Notes under the pieces: generated by a model
The model's database searches: none
Seen by the model: only the letters and a program-made list of their open reading frames with translations
What the model was told of the DNA's origin: nothing
DNA from: Hofstenia miamia
Lineage: Eukaryota > Xenacoelomorpha > Acoela > Hofsteniidae
NCBI GenBank assembly: GCA_900660155.1
Contig: CABFPE010000304.1
Location: 481,127-545,126 of the forward strand
Length of the DNA: 64,000 nt
Direction of reading: 5' to 3'
Shown: positions 1 to 10,545 of the stretch, piece by piece
Numbering within the stretch: the first letter of the stretch is position 1
How the letters are laid out: every line of letters starts with the position of its first letter
Made by a program: the position numbers and the translations under genes

Positions 1-260
1 CATCCAAATTATGGAACGTAGTACACCTATGGACTCTTTGGAACCCAGTATTCGAACTCGCTCAAAGTCCAAAACTTCAACTCGACATTTCCAACACTCA
101 AAACCAACCCGATATTAGCTTTAATGATATCTTTTTCTTCAATTTTTGCTTGTAATGTCGAAAAATTCATAGACCTTTCACTATTTATCTCAAACTACAA
201 GTTATCATGCATGTTTCTCTCACTTAGATTAACATGTATTTATATAGGGTAGCACAGTTA
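1..260. repeat. Diverged copy of a TCGA-rich dispersed repeat
   Basis: This stretch resembles the unit at 1362-1560 and the block at 30080-30290. All three share an 'ACTCGACATTT' stretch, then 'CTTCAATTTTTGC(T/C)TGTA', then a short T/C-rich part. Its right part 'ATATAGGGTAGCACAGTTAT' (near 243-262) recurs at about 30275-30294. No coding potential is seen. It is probably a terminal fragment of a hAT-like element family, because the family is rich in TCGAG subterminal motifs; that assignment is inference. Confidence 0.5.
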
Positions 261-1320
261 TCTATTGCTAGGGCCTAGGTCATCTTTAGTTTTAAATGGC
301 TATGCTAAGCCATAGGTATTGTAATTTCAAGTCATCAATTTACAGTAAGCTAGGCAAGTCTAAATCTACTCTAGCTTTTGTTCTTGATTTATTTGATGTG
401 TACGAAATACAAATCAATGTTCAATTATTAATGAAATATGTTTTTCATTTCCTTGCTTATATAATTTGATATTACAATGCATTACTCAAAGAATAAAATG
501 TGAAATTTCTCATTTCATTATCGCTTATAAAAAGTCCCATGATTATTTATTTTTAGTCCGTTTTTTTAAACATATTATGATAAAAATCATTATTCTATTA
601 ATCAGCTTGCCCTACTTTCTCAAAAATCTGTTCCGCAAGTCAATTTATCAGTAGACAAGTTCATTGTCTCTATTTTAATGCTAGAAGGCCCACGTGTATC
701 AATTAACCCATTATTGAAATTCTTAATAGTAATATAAAACATATTTGCAATGGAGTTTTCATAATTCTTTTGAGTTTTAAGGCTTTAGCAAGTAGCCCTA
801 CTAGCTGTTCACACATCATAAAATTAGGAAATAATAGCTGAAACATTTCTACAAATTGTACACTTAAAAATCTGCAATATTGAACCAAAATATCATTTAG
901 TATTATTAATTTTCTTAACGAATTCATTTATTTATTGATTGACAGTTGTATTTATTTAAATTATTTTGCAAACAGTAAGCAACAACACATATTTCCCACT
1001 TGGGTTAAATTAATTCAAAGCATATGTAGACAACTAAGTCTAATTGGAATAACAGAATACAACCTATATACAGTTTACTTCTATAACGCATGCTGTTCAC
1101 ATATTGGGTTACTGCACTTCAGATAATTTGCCAATTTTGTTATGATTAAAATTCATTATCATGTATTCACCTCAGTAACTGTGTTTCTGCTTTTTCATTA
1201 GGCAATTAGCAAGAATTCTATTTTTATAATTTTCTATGTATTTATAAAACTGGTATGAAGCAAGTTTGTAAAAAATATTAATATATTATAGAAAATCCCT
1301 GCGTAACGATTATTGGCCAA

Positions 1321-1322
<2 letters not shown>
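261..1322. other. AT-rich DNA, nothing recognised
   Basis: Short open frames occur on both strands, but none has recognisable motifs or convincing splice sites. No structured repeat was found by eye. Confidence 0.5.

Positions 1323-1361
<39 letters not shown>
1323..1361. repeat. (TA)n microsatellite
   Basis: An uninterrupted TA run of about 39 bp. It marks the left edge of the first copy of a tandemly duplicated 996-bp unit. Confidence 0.95.
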
Positions 1362-1363
<2 letters not shown>

Positions 1364-1662
1364 GGCCCTGGAGTACTCGAAATTCGAGTCGAGTACGAAT
1401 CGAGTTCGAGTACTCGAACTCGACTCGAGGTCTGAAATTTCAACTCGACATTTTGAAACTAACTCGAAATTCGTTTGAATCGCATCTTTTTCTTCAATTT
1501 TTGCCTGTAATATCGAACAATCGACCGACCTTTCTCTATTTCCAATTTGCAAGGCATCAGGTCATTAAGATAAAATCAATACATAATTCCAACACATGAT
1601 TATACATGTATATTTCGAATATTATGCGTAGAAATGAAGCTGAATTGTAAGTATGTTTTAAC

Positions 1663-2180
1663 TAGGGTGACATTACAAAGGGTGTCATTGTTGAGAGAGC
1701 AAGAATTGCTATTCTTTCAATGAGGCAATAATGCAAAAGTTAGTGAACTCTACAAATTAGTATGGAATGAATTGAACTTGTAAACTGTTGTGAGTTTGAA
1801 TCAACCTCAATTTTGGATGCTTCACTGAAAATTGAAAACTATAGATTACATGACTTAATGAATAATCGGTGCAATCGGTTCATTAAATCTTATAGAATAT
1901 GGATTGCTGAAAATAGCAAGAGCTCTCCTGCTTCATTGGAAAGGTTCTTTTCATTGCTAAAAAGTATGCTTAAGAGAATAAAAATTCCCAAGATAATGTG
2001 CAGTCCTATAATGGTGCTTCTTACTACCTTGTTGATTGGGTTTAGCATAAAGTACACAAATTTTACAAAGTTAAAAAATTTTTAGGTCAATTTTTTAGGA
2101 AGAAAATTACATTTCTGTCAAAAAAGTAAAAATTTTTTGGTCAAAATTTCAAATGTTTTAGGTCAAAAAATGTCGCCCTA
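1663..2180. mobile_element. hAT-like element relic, 518 bp (copy 1)
   Basis: Terminal inverted repeats are TAGGGTGACATT at 1663-1674 and AATGTCGCCCTA at 2169-2180 (11 of 12 positions pair). The flanks are GTTTTAAC (1655-1662) and GTTATAAC (2181-2188), a 7/8-match 8-bp target duplication as expected for hAT elements. The interior encodes a short hAT C-terminal fragment. The element is a deletion derivative without a full transposase. Confidence 0.75.
1813..2085 (+). pseudogene. hAT transposase C-terminal fragment (copy 1)
   Basis: A 90-codon open frame contains 'SPASLERFFSLLKSMLKR' followed by a hydrophobic stretch. This resembles the hAT dimerisation region, where a small-residue run is followed by 'ER.FS.LK' and then an alanine/leucine-rich helix. 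The catalytic DDE part and the zinc finger are absent. It lies inside the 518-bp element bounded by hAT-type inverted repeats, which supports the family call. It is non-functional because of truncation. Confidence 0.55.
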
Positions 2181-2353
2181 GTTATAACGTAAAACTATTA
2201 CAAAGGTTTGATGAGGTTACGTTTGAGGATGAGGGTGAATATTAATTATTTACTCAGTGTTGAAAATATGCAGTGCAGATGCGCAATTGTTTCAGGCATG
2301 GACTGGAAATCAGCAAAATTTGCAAACAAATATTTAAGGTGGTCAAATTGCGG

Positions 2354-2357
<4 letters not shown>

Positions 2358-2389
<32 letters not shown>
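2358..2389. repeat. (TA)n microsatellite between tandem copies
   Basis: A TA run of about 32 bp separates the two copies of the 996-bp unit. Confidence 0.95.
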
Positions 2390-2391
<2 letters not shown>

Positions 2392-2690
2392 GGCCCTGGA
2401 GTACTCGAAATTCGAGTCGAGTACGAATCGAGTTCGAGTACTCGAACTCGACTCGAGGTCTGAAATTTCAACTCGACATTTTGAAACTAACTCGAAATTC
2501 GTTTGAATCGCATCTTTTTCTTCAATTTTTGCCTGTAATATCGAACAATCGACCGACCTTTCTCTATTTCCAATTTGCAAGGCATCAGGTCATTAAGATA
2601 AAATCAATACATAATTCCAACACATGATTATACATGTATATTTCGAATATTATGCGTAGAAATGAAGCTGAATTGTAAGTATGTTTTAAC

Positions 2691-3208
2691 TAGGGTGACA
2701 TTACAAAGGGTGTCATTGTTGAGAGAGCAAGAATTGCTATTCTTTCAATGAGGCAATAATGCAAAAGTTAGTGAACTCTACAAATTAGTATGGAATGAAT
2801 TGAACTTGTAAACTGTTGTGAGTTTGAATCAACCTCAATTTTGGATGCTTCACTGAAAATTGAAAACTATAGATTACATGACTTAATGAATAATCGGTGC
2901 AATCGGTTCATTAAATCTTATAGAATATGGATTGCTGAAAATAGCAAGAGCTCTCCTGCTTCATTGGAAAGGTTCTTTTCATTGCTAAAAAGTATGCTTA
3001 AGAGAATAAAAATTCCCAAGATAATGTGCAGTCCTATAATGGTGCTTCTTACTACCTTGTTGATTGGGTTTAGCATAAAGTACACAAATTTTACAAAGTT
3101 AAAAAATTTTTAGGTCAATTTTTTAGGAAGAAAATTACATTTCTGTCAAAAAAGTAAAAATTTTTTGGTCAAAATTTCAAATGTTTTAGGTCAAAAAATG
3201 TCGCCCTA
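2691..3208. mobile_element. hAT-like element relic, 518 bp (copy 2)
   Basis: The duplicate of the element at 1663-2180, with the same inverted repeats and the same imperfect 8-bp target duplication. It arose by the tandem duplication and not by a second insertion. Confidence 0.75.
2841..3113 (+). pseudogene. hAT transposase C-terminal fragment (copy 2)
   Basis: The open frame is identical to that at 1813-2085 (90 codons, 'ERFFSLLKSML' core). The same interpretation applies: a truncated hAT C-terminal remnant carried along in the tandem duplication. Confidence 0.55.
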
Positions 3209-3383
3209 GTTATAACGTAAAACTATTACAAAGGTTTGATGAGGTTACGTTTGAGGATGAGGGTGAATATTAATTATTTACTCAGTGTTGAAAATATGCA
3301 GTGCAGATGCGCAATTGTTTCAGGCATGGACTGGAAATCAGCAAAATTTGCAAACAAATATTTAAGGTGGTCAAATTGCGGTG

Positions 3384-3385
<2 letters not shown>

Positions 3386-3411
<26 letters not shown>
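3386..3411. repeat. (TA)n microsatellite
   Basis: The TA run closing the tandem duplication on the right. Confidence 0.9.
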
Positions 3412-3414
<3 letters not shown>

Positions 3415-4248
3415 TTTGACAAAGAACTGCAAATGAATTTTCCATTCTATTTAGTAAATTGACTCACGTTGGAAAGCTCATTATTAACATAGATTCTAAA
3501 TGAACAATTTAAATTTATTAGACCGTAAAATTTTCAGATAGTCCCAATTAAGTAAGTAGATTATTAGATGCTACTATGTATTGTCCTTTAAAATGTAAGA
3601 GCTAATGAAATTTAGTAAGTCATGAATATATATGATTTCCCCTTTGTTTCAAGTTTTATTTTTCCATGGGTTAAAATGCTAAAAATTTCCACTACTTTTA
3701 TTTTAATAAAACAGAAAATAATTGTATTCTGTTCATTTTTAATGATGTCGTGTAAACTTACATGGAATGGGTCAATTGGTTCATTCTGAGCAGTATATTA
3801 GAACAATTATTTTCTCACTTTTAATGTTAAAAGAGTTTTACGATAGAATCCTATGAAACCTAGTAACACGTCTCATAAGCAAAACATGGGACGAAACCAG
3901 TACTAAATGTAAAAATATTAAGGTGGCTGTTATATTTTTTAAAAAAATTGAATTGTTAAATAATTTATTTGTATTAGTTTAGTTTTACTTCAAGATATGG
4001 CATAATCATTTACTATATCTTTAATATTAACGATCGCCAATTTTATTAGTGATTTTTTGCAGGGAAGAGGTCCATCTAAAAAATTTTGAGAAAAAGGGTC
4101 TATGTGTAAGAAAAGGTTGAAAACCACTTTTCTACACAAGTACATATATTTGTTTTTTGCATTTTTGACATTACGCTTACCTTCATTACCATCAAAGACA
4201 TGTACTTAAAATTTATTGACTGGAAATAATAATATTTCAATATCATAG
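3412..4248. other. Intronic or 5' region of the CAP gene
   Basis: AT-rich DNA ending in a splice acceptor (AG at 4247-4248). The first coding exon of the CAP gene should lie on this side or outside the window, but no convincing ATG exon with a donor was found. Confidence 0.4.
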
Positions 4249-4473
4249 GTGCAATCAGAAGTGAATTGCTACAGACAAAAACACGGAGTACCAAGTCTGA
4301 GTTGGAATAAATCAGCCGGAAGACAAGCTCAAAGATGGGCTAAGCGCTTAGCGAAAAAAGGCAAATTCGAACATTCAAAAGGAAAAAAGTTTGGAGAAAA
4401 CTTGGCGATGGGAACTGATATGGATGCAAAAAAAGCTTGCAAGTTATGGTATGACGAAATTGGGAAATACCAG
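4249..4473 (+). CDS. CAP/SCP-domain protein (GAPR-1/GLIPR2-like), internal exon
   Basis: This exon has 75 codons, phase 0 at both ends, with an AG acceptor just before it and a GTATTT donor after 'GKYQ'. It reads 'VQSEVNCYRQKHGVPSL', then a lysine-rich helix, then 'FEHSKGKKFGENLA' and 'LWYDEIGKY'. These match the first half of the CAP fold. The cavity residues are His (residue 42 of this exon), Glu of GENLA (50) and Glu of YDE (70). The closest recognised type is the single-domain Golgi-associated GAPR-1 group, not secreted venom or CRISP proteins, because the C-terminal exon ends right after the CAP domain with no cysteine-rich tail. The N-terminal 10-15 residues and the start codon are missing, so localisation (signal peptide or myristoylation) cannot be judged. 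The molecular function of the family is not settled; lipid binding is known for some members. Confidence 0.9.
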
Positions 4474-5028
4474 GTATTTCTTGACATTGATCGATTATTG
4501 AAATCAATATAGAAAGTCATTATAAGATTTCTAACTTTTAAGTTGTTTGTAAAAAGAATTCTAGATTTCCTCAATGACTAGTCTTTCCAAAGTACTTGAA
4601 GTCTGAGGTCGGTGTAATAGTACCTAGTAGTTGAATAGTAAATTTCATAGTACAAGGCTTTAAACTTCATAGTAAAAAAAAATATTTAAGATTGATTAGA
4701 AAAATCTTTGTGAAAAACTTCAGAAATGCTTGAAAATCCTTAGGATTCTTGATGATTCTGATGTTGAACAAGGTTGAAACAATGTCAATATTTCATAAAA
4801 ACATCATATTATTAATAGGATTTAAGTTAGAAAGTGAAATATACTATTAGTACAACATCACAATGATGTTGAGGTTCTTGGGATAGGATTGGGGAGGCTT
4901 AGTGAAATTTGGTTTTCGATTGCCTTTCTTCACTTGATCCACCCCTCTGGGGTCTCAAAGGAAGAAAGGCTGCTGTTTCTAATGTTTAAGCAAATTGCCA
5001 CAATAGCTTATATATATATATATAATGC
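4474..5028. other. CAP gene intron, left part
   Basis: AT-rich DNA with nothing recognised except a short TA run near 5010-5024 that abuts the long inverted repeat. Confidence 0.5.
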
Positions 5029-5926
5029 ATATATTGAAGATATCTCAAGAACCCATGTTCAAATGAAGTTAAGAATTTGATATGATAAGTAACTACTACT
5101 ATAAAAGAGCACTATTAAAAATTCGGACCTTTCTGTATATATTATTGCTTTCATTTGAGCTTAAAGCTCTGACATTAGCTGAAATTCTACGAAAAGTGAT
5201 CGTAATTTTTAGATTTAAAATTTTTTTCTCAGCCTGTACTTGTCAGAAATTGTTGCTTAATATATCATTCGAAAGCACTATTTCCGATGCATCTAACTAT
5301 AAAAACAGATTGCAAATATGTTCAAAACTCATTGAGCTATTAGCGCCTAAATTTTGTCAATGCGTGATTTTTTAGCCACCTGTGTAAAAATACTTGATCT
5401 AATAACTCTGGAGCTTCAAGTTATATCGACTTTAAAATTTGTACACAACATCTATTTTTGATGCGATTCAAGAATATATTAAAATTAGAATTTTTCGCAA
5501 CATAGATTTTGCGCAATATTGGAAATATGCATAAAAATTGATCAAAAACGGCTAAAAACAGCAAAGTAGGCAAAATGGCAAATTTTGGTGTGGGAGTTCT
5601 AGTCCATGGATTTTAGATGTTGATAGCTCATTCGAACGAACAGGACTAGAGGAAGATTTTATCTAAACGTCAAAAAGCCAAACAACCAAGATCAAATGGG
5701 CTGGATTCCAAAACCGACCAAAATTCGAATTTTTTGTAAAGTTGACCTACTTTGGCCGGCTATAGCTCCATCAGTTTTTATCCAATCTTATAAATTTTTA
5801 CATGAATAGATTGATCATTGATCGAACTTTATTGTGCATATAATATTTGCCGCACTTTAAAAAATTTTTGGGTTGGCCGTAAACGAGAACCCGAAAATCA
5901 GCAAAAAATCAAAAGTAGACCGATTT

Positions 5927-6345
5927 GGGGGGGGTAGGAGGTACCCTCAAAGTGAATAGCATCCTTAGCAATTTTGACTCCAGGGCTGATATGAATCGAA
6001 GTTACTTTGTGCAAAATTTCAGAAATTTCTGATGCGATTTGCGCTCAAACTTTTTCAGCACCCCAAATAACGTTGAACGGTGAAACAGCAATTAGAAATA
6101 GTTCGGCTGAAGCCTCACAATCACTTTTAGGCATTTGCCTATTAAAGTGAGTGTGAGGCGTCAGCCGAACTATTTTTATTGCTGTTTAACCGGTCAGCGT
6201 TAAAAGGGGTGCTGAAAAAGTTTGAGCCCCCTACCAGTCAGAATTTTCTGAAATTTTGCACAGAGTAACTTTGATCGATATCAGCCTTGGAGCCAAAATT
6301 GCTAAGGATGCTATTTACTTTGAGGGTGTCCCCTACCCCCCCCCC
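5927..6345. repeat. Imperfect palindrome (about 205-bp arms)
   Basis: The left arm 5927-6135 starts with a G-run and 'CCTCAAAGTGAATAGCATCC'. The right arm mirrors it and ends in a C-run that runs into the assembly gap. The centre near 6138 contains 'TAGTTCGGCTGA' paired with 'TCAGCCGAACTA'. This could fold into a long hairpin. It is probably a MITE nested inside the larger inverted repeat. Confidence 0.85.
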
Positions 6346-6680
6346 NNNNNNNNNNNNNNNNNNNNNNNNNNNNNNNNNNNNNNNNNNNNNNNNNNNNNNN
6401 NNNNNNNNNNNNNNNNNNNNNNNNNNNNNNNNNNNNNNNNNNNNNNNNNNNNNNNNNNNNNNNNNNNNNNNNNNNNNNNNNNNNNNNNNNNNNNNNNNNN
6501 NNNNNNNNNNNNNNNNNNNNNNNNNNNNNNNNNNNNNNNNNNNNNNNNNNNNNNNNNNNNNNNNNNNNNNNNNNNNNNNNNNNNNNNNNNNNNNNNNNNN
6601 NNNNNNNNNNNNNNNNNNNNNNNNNNNNNNNNNNNNNNNNNNNNNNNNNNNNNNNNNNNNNNNNNNNNNNNNNNNNNNNN
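6346..6680. other. Assembly gap (335 N)
   Basis: A run of N that begins directly after a poly-C tract and the end of a palindrome. Such a structure commonly breaks assembly. Long open frames reported across it are artefacts of N. Confidence 1.
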
Positions 6681-7320
6681 GGCTACGCCCGAATCGTCCT
6701 GGAGAGTAACCTCCATGTGGTGGTTCCTGGGTAGGCGGAGACGCTGAGCCAATACTCGATGGGCGCGTCTCTTCGCGGAGTCCCGAACCAGGAGCGGACG
6801 TTAAACAATAGGGTAAAAGAAGGTGCTGCCATGTGTGCGGGAGCACATATGGGGGCGGTGACGGTGATGTGAGACTGTCTGTTCTGAGGAGCAGACGGCG
6901 ACGTCTATGCCCAGAGCCGTAGAGTGCGTCTACGAGGGCAGTTATACAGAGGATTTTCCTCTGTCTCTGGCCTCTAGATAGGCCCAGGCCAGCATTTGCT
7001 GAGCCTTACCTATGAGGGAGCTTTGCTTCGTCATAGGTTCCATAACAGGCAGACGCAAGTGCTCACGAGTTACCTCAGTTAGTAGCCTTGGTTGGTGAAA
7101 GCTGTAGAGAGGCGCAACCCTCTCAATGAAGCTCGGCCTTCGGCTTCACTCCTGCTGATCAGACTCAACACAGATCAGCACTCTGCGTGCCAGGGGTCGC
7201 CAGAGGTCAAGCATGATACAAGATCCGGCCCTAGCGGGTACACTTCCAGGGGAAGAGTCACGGACTTGATCTGTTGACACGGACTCTTCAGTCTGTTGAC
7301 TGGTAGAGTAAAACCGAGAT
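6681..7320. other. GC-rich block inside the inverted repeat
   Basis: About 640 bp at roughly 50-55% G+C, against about 30% in the surroundings. It contains short hairpins such as 'GAAGCTCGGCCTTCGGCTTC' and several CpG-rich words. No long coding frame with recognisable motifs is present. It could be the GC-rich 5' leader of a retrotransposon, a structured RNA-bearing segment of a transposon, or foreign sequence joined at the gap. I cannot choose among these. Confidence 0.6.
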
Positions 7321-7829
7321 GTGCTACATAAAGTTCGATCGATGTTCGATCAACTCATAAAAAAATTTTTAAAATTGGATAAAATCTGACCGAGCTACCC
7401 GGCCAAAGTAGGTCAATTTTACAAAAAATTCTAATTGTTTTCGGTTCTTTGAATCCAGCCCATTCAATCTTAACTTTTGGGCTTTTTTGGCCTTTAGATG
7501 AAATCCACCTCTAGTGTTGTTCTTTCGAATAAGCTATCAACATCCAAAATTCATGAATTAGAACTCCCATACCAAAATTTCCCATTTTGCCTACTTTGTT
7601 GTTTTTTAGCCCATTTTAACCAATTTTATGCATATTAAGCAAAATCGTTATTGCGAAAAAATCCAATTTTAATATATTCTTGAATCGCATCAAAAATAGA
7701 TATTGTGTACAAATTTTCAAGTCCATATACTTAGAAGTTCCGGAGTTATTAGATCAACAATTTTTTTGCATTTAGCTTAAAATTCACGCACGAATTAATT
7801 TTAGGCGTTAATAGCTCAATGAGTTATAA

Positions 7830-8018
7830 CATGGAGTTCTGCTATTATACATGGAGGCGAAGCGGCATTTACCTCCTTCCCGAAGACCATTAAATTAATT
7901 TAATTGGCTGTCCTCTTTCGTCGATCAGATTTTGTGCGGCAAAAATTTTCTCACGCAATACAACAATAGCCTTCTCCGGGAAACGCTTCGCCTCCATGTA
8001 TAATAGCAGAACTCCATG
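7830..8018. mobile_element. 189-bp MITE inside the right arm
   Basis: Perfect terminal inverted repeats of over 30 bp begin CATGGAGTTCTGC and continue through 'ATGGAGGCGAAGCG'. Flanking GTTATAA (7823-7829) and GTTATAA (8019-8025) form a target duplication of 7-8 bp. The opposite arm (near 5310-5330) lacks the insertion, which confirms both the insertion and its boundaries. The target length suggests hAT-type mobilisation. Confidence 0.85.
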
Positions 8019-8316
8019 GTTATAAACGTATTTCCATTCTGTTTTCATAGTTAGATGCATCGGAAATAGGACTTTCGAATGATATATATATAGGATGTTA
8101 ACATTTGACAAGTACAGGCCCAGAAAAAATTTTTAAATCAAAAAATTACGATCACTTTTCGTAGAATTTCATCAATTATCAGAGATGTAAGCTCAAATGA
8201 AAGCAATTATGTACACAGAGAGGTCCAAATTTTTAATAGTGCTCTTCTATAGTAGTAGTTACTTATGATTTTAAAATTTTAACTTCATTTGAACAAGAGT
8301 TCTTGAGATATCATCA

Positions 8317-8347
<31 letters not shown>

Positions 8348-8358
8348 ATATATATATA
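8317..8358. repeat. (TA)n microsatellite
   Basis: TA array with one TTATA interruption at the outer end of the right inverted-repeat arm. The left arm also abuts a TA run. Confidence 0.9.
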
Positions 8359-9697
8359 GGAACCAACCTTGAAATATATATTTTTACTAATTACTAAGTA
8401 CTCTTAACTCATACACCGACCTCAGACTTTAACTTAGTACTTAGTTTTGTCCAATTACTAATCATAACCTAAATATATTTAATAAAATGCATAAAAATTA
8501 TTAACAAAATACTCGCTGTAATAATAATCGCCTTAACTACAATTGAAATGATATTGCAATTACAACTGCTTAAGAAATCAATTCACCATACGAGATTCTA
8601 CATTCTACAACAAACTAATTATATTTGTAAGAAAGAATTTTTCTGAGGTAAGAAAAGGTTTAGATTTTTTTTTGGATGCCACCAACTTGTATTTTTGTAG
8701 ATTATTATTGATGGTGTTGAAAATACAAATTTTATAAAACCCAAAGTGTAACAATGATTACATAAATTTAAGTTTTGGCTATTTTCAATACTTAAGAATT
8801 CCTAGTGATGAATTCAAGTAAGATTGCAAAACATTCTTGAGGAATAGATCCTCACAGAATTTCTGTAGAGTGGAGTATATTGCGAAATTAATTATTTTGA
8901 AAAGCAACAAATATGAATATGAATTACTGTAATATATTATATTATACAAATTGGCTGAATTAGAAACCCACGATATCACACATCTTAGTTCCGTTTTTTT
9001 CCAACCCATGTTCGATTTTTCAGTCCCGGTCAGTTCCCATGAGATTTACTCTAAATATCGGTGATCGGAGTTTTTTGATTCTTTTTCCGGTTCTGAATTT
9101 GTTAATATTATGAATATATTAAGTTTTGTTTCCGTTGCAGTTACCTCAGACTTATCACCGAGCCGAGACGAGTCGAACTTGAGCACTGCATGGCATATAC
9201 AACGAGCCCAAAACGAGCCTTATTAAGCCAAGCAAATTGAAAGTTCTGCTTGTTAGTTTGATTATGCACATTTTTCATATTTTTTCATTCAATATACCTT
9301 TTTTATAATCTTATTTTCAAATGTTTATTAAATAATGGGAAGAGCTATATAAAAAATTCAGAGAGGGCAATACTTTTAAAAAAAAATTATTGAGCTAAAA
9401 CGAGCTTCGTTGAAGGGTTCTATGTGGCGAGCAGAGCCGAGGCGAAAATACTCAAAGTAAAATAAGTTGAGTCGAGCTTAAAAATTGCGGCTCTTTGACA
9501 AGTATGAGTTACCGTACTGTGACCAGAGACTGGATTCTAGAAGTGAAATTTAAAAATGAAATTACAAGATCAATGGCAATATATTAAAATTTAAATATTA
9601 TAAGAACAGGAAATCAGAGATGACAGGATTATTTTTGTAGGAGTATATGCACCTCAAATATTTACATAAAGTTATAGAATCGTATTTTAAGTTATTT
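8359..9697. other. CAP gene intron, middle part
   Basis: AT-rich intronic DNA. The only structured part is the GAGC/TCGAG-rich block at 9150-9510, listed separately. No coding evidence. Confidence 0.5.
9150..9510. repeat. GAGCCGAG/TCGAG-rich repeat
   Basis: Clusters of 'CGAGCC', 'GAGTCGA' and 'ACGAGC' words occur at both ends of this block ('GAGCCGAGACGAGTCGAAC' near 9163 and 'GTTGAGTCGAGC' near 9467). The pattern resembles hAT-type subterminal repeats and the TCGA-rich families at 1-260, 1362-1440, 30090-30300, 56345-56420 and 60440-60510. Boundaries are not defined. Confidence 0.45.
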
Positions 9698-9825
9698 TAT
9701 ACCTAGCGACAAAAAAGGGCACAAAAATCAAATTTTCAAATTTAATTTTCTAAAAAATGATAAGAGATAAAAACATAACATTTGAATATAAAATAGACAT
9801 TTGCGATGTACATCAACGTTTTGAG

Positions 9826-10422
9826 TTAACAAGGAATTGATTGTCCAGAATTGGAGATACAGAGTTCCAAGCGACGAGGGATGTACATGTATTCCATCAA
9901 ATCTTTTTGAATTTTGCTCGAAAATTTTCCAGCAACTATCCTCAAAACGTTTTCTACATCCTCAATTGTCTTCGGGTACAGCTTCTCTATCTCATGCTTC
10001 ATAATCGCCCAGAGATTTTCAATGGGAGACAGGTCAAAACTGTTGGGAGGCCACTGAAGTGGTTGCACTAAATTATCACTAAACAAAGAACGAGTTTTGT
10101 TTGAAGTATGCGCTCTTGCCTCGTTTTTTTGAAGTAGCCAACCGTCAGGGTGAATTGTGTTAGTAGAGGGCATGAACTCCTCTAGAATTGCGATGTATTT
10201 ATCAGAGTCAACATTGCCTTTTACTACAGTAATGTAGAAACCTTTGTGAGAAAGTGCACCCCATACCATCACATGAGGTGAATGCTTGGTCATACGTTTT
10301 TGTGGGATTCTACCAACTTTGCACCAGTATTTTATTGTGTTTCGATGCAGTTGAAAGAGACACTCGTCTGTAATGAAAACGTTGTTCCAGGCAAAGCCCT
10401 CCATATCTCGACAAAAAACCAA
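9826..10422 (-). pseudogene. Tc1/mariner transposase, catalytic half
   Basis: This 198-codon frame holds the DDE region. It has 'NNVFITDECLF' (first Asp), 'HVMVWGALSHKG', 'LLQKNEARAHTS' and 'PPNSFDLSPIENLW' (final Glu). The second catalytic Asp, normally in QQDNAPAH, is Lys here (QKNEARAH), which alone would abolish catalysis. Spacing from that position to the Glu leaves 35 residues, one more than DD34E. The N-terminal half is in a different frame upstream (10812-10546), so the gene is also frameshifted. The annotated first codon is only the first ATG after the break. Confidence 0.9.
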
Positions 10423-10545
10423 TCTTTTTCGGATGTGCTACTGGGTTAGAAATGGAACGTTGTGTGGTTTCTTTTTTAGTAAGGCCAGAAATTTTTTATC
10501 ATCTCTAGATAGTTCTTTCAGAAACTGTTGGTCGGACCTGATCCA

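Larger units (their letters stand above)
1362..2357. repeat. Tandem duplication, copy 1 (996-bp unit, period 1028)
   Basis: The unit begins TAGGGCCCTGGAGTACTCGA, followed by many GAGTCGAGT-like words, and ends 'GGTCAAATTGCGGTGAA'. An essentially identical unit follows at 2390-3385, so the period is 1028 bp including the TA array. Each unit contains a nested hAT-type insertion, so the duplication happened after that insertion. The flanking and middle TA arrays are the likely substrates for the duplication. A local assembly artefact is the alternative. Confidence 0.9.
2390..3385. repeat. Tandem duplication, copy 2
   Basis: The second copy of the unit at 1362-2357, offset by 1028 bp. I saw no substitution when comparing long stretches by eye. 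It is followed by another TA run at 3386-3411, so all three unit boundaries fall in TA arrays. Confidence 0.9.
5029..8320. mobile_element. Long inverted-repeat (foldback-like) element, 3.3 kb
   Basis: The left arm 5029-5840 and right arm 7321-8320 are reverse complements over roughly 0.8 kb with moderate divergence. Shared landmarks are 'GATATCTCAAGAAC' at the outer ends, 'GTAACTACTACTATA', 'CGAAAAGTGATCGTAA', 'TTTCCGATGCATCTAACTAT' and 'GATCGAACTTTAT' at the inner ends. The right arm is longer because a 189-bp MITE sits inside it. Between the arms lie a palindrome, an assembly gap and a GC-rich block. No transposase is visible. It could be a foldback element, a composite of nested elements, or a non-autonomous relative of an element hidden in the gap. 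Confidence 0.8.

Noticed and set aside
6238-6846. Long open frames of 140-202 codons crossing this region
   Set aside because: They are open only because N is translated as X; the real residues at the edges have no motif.
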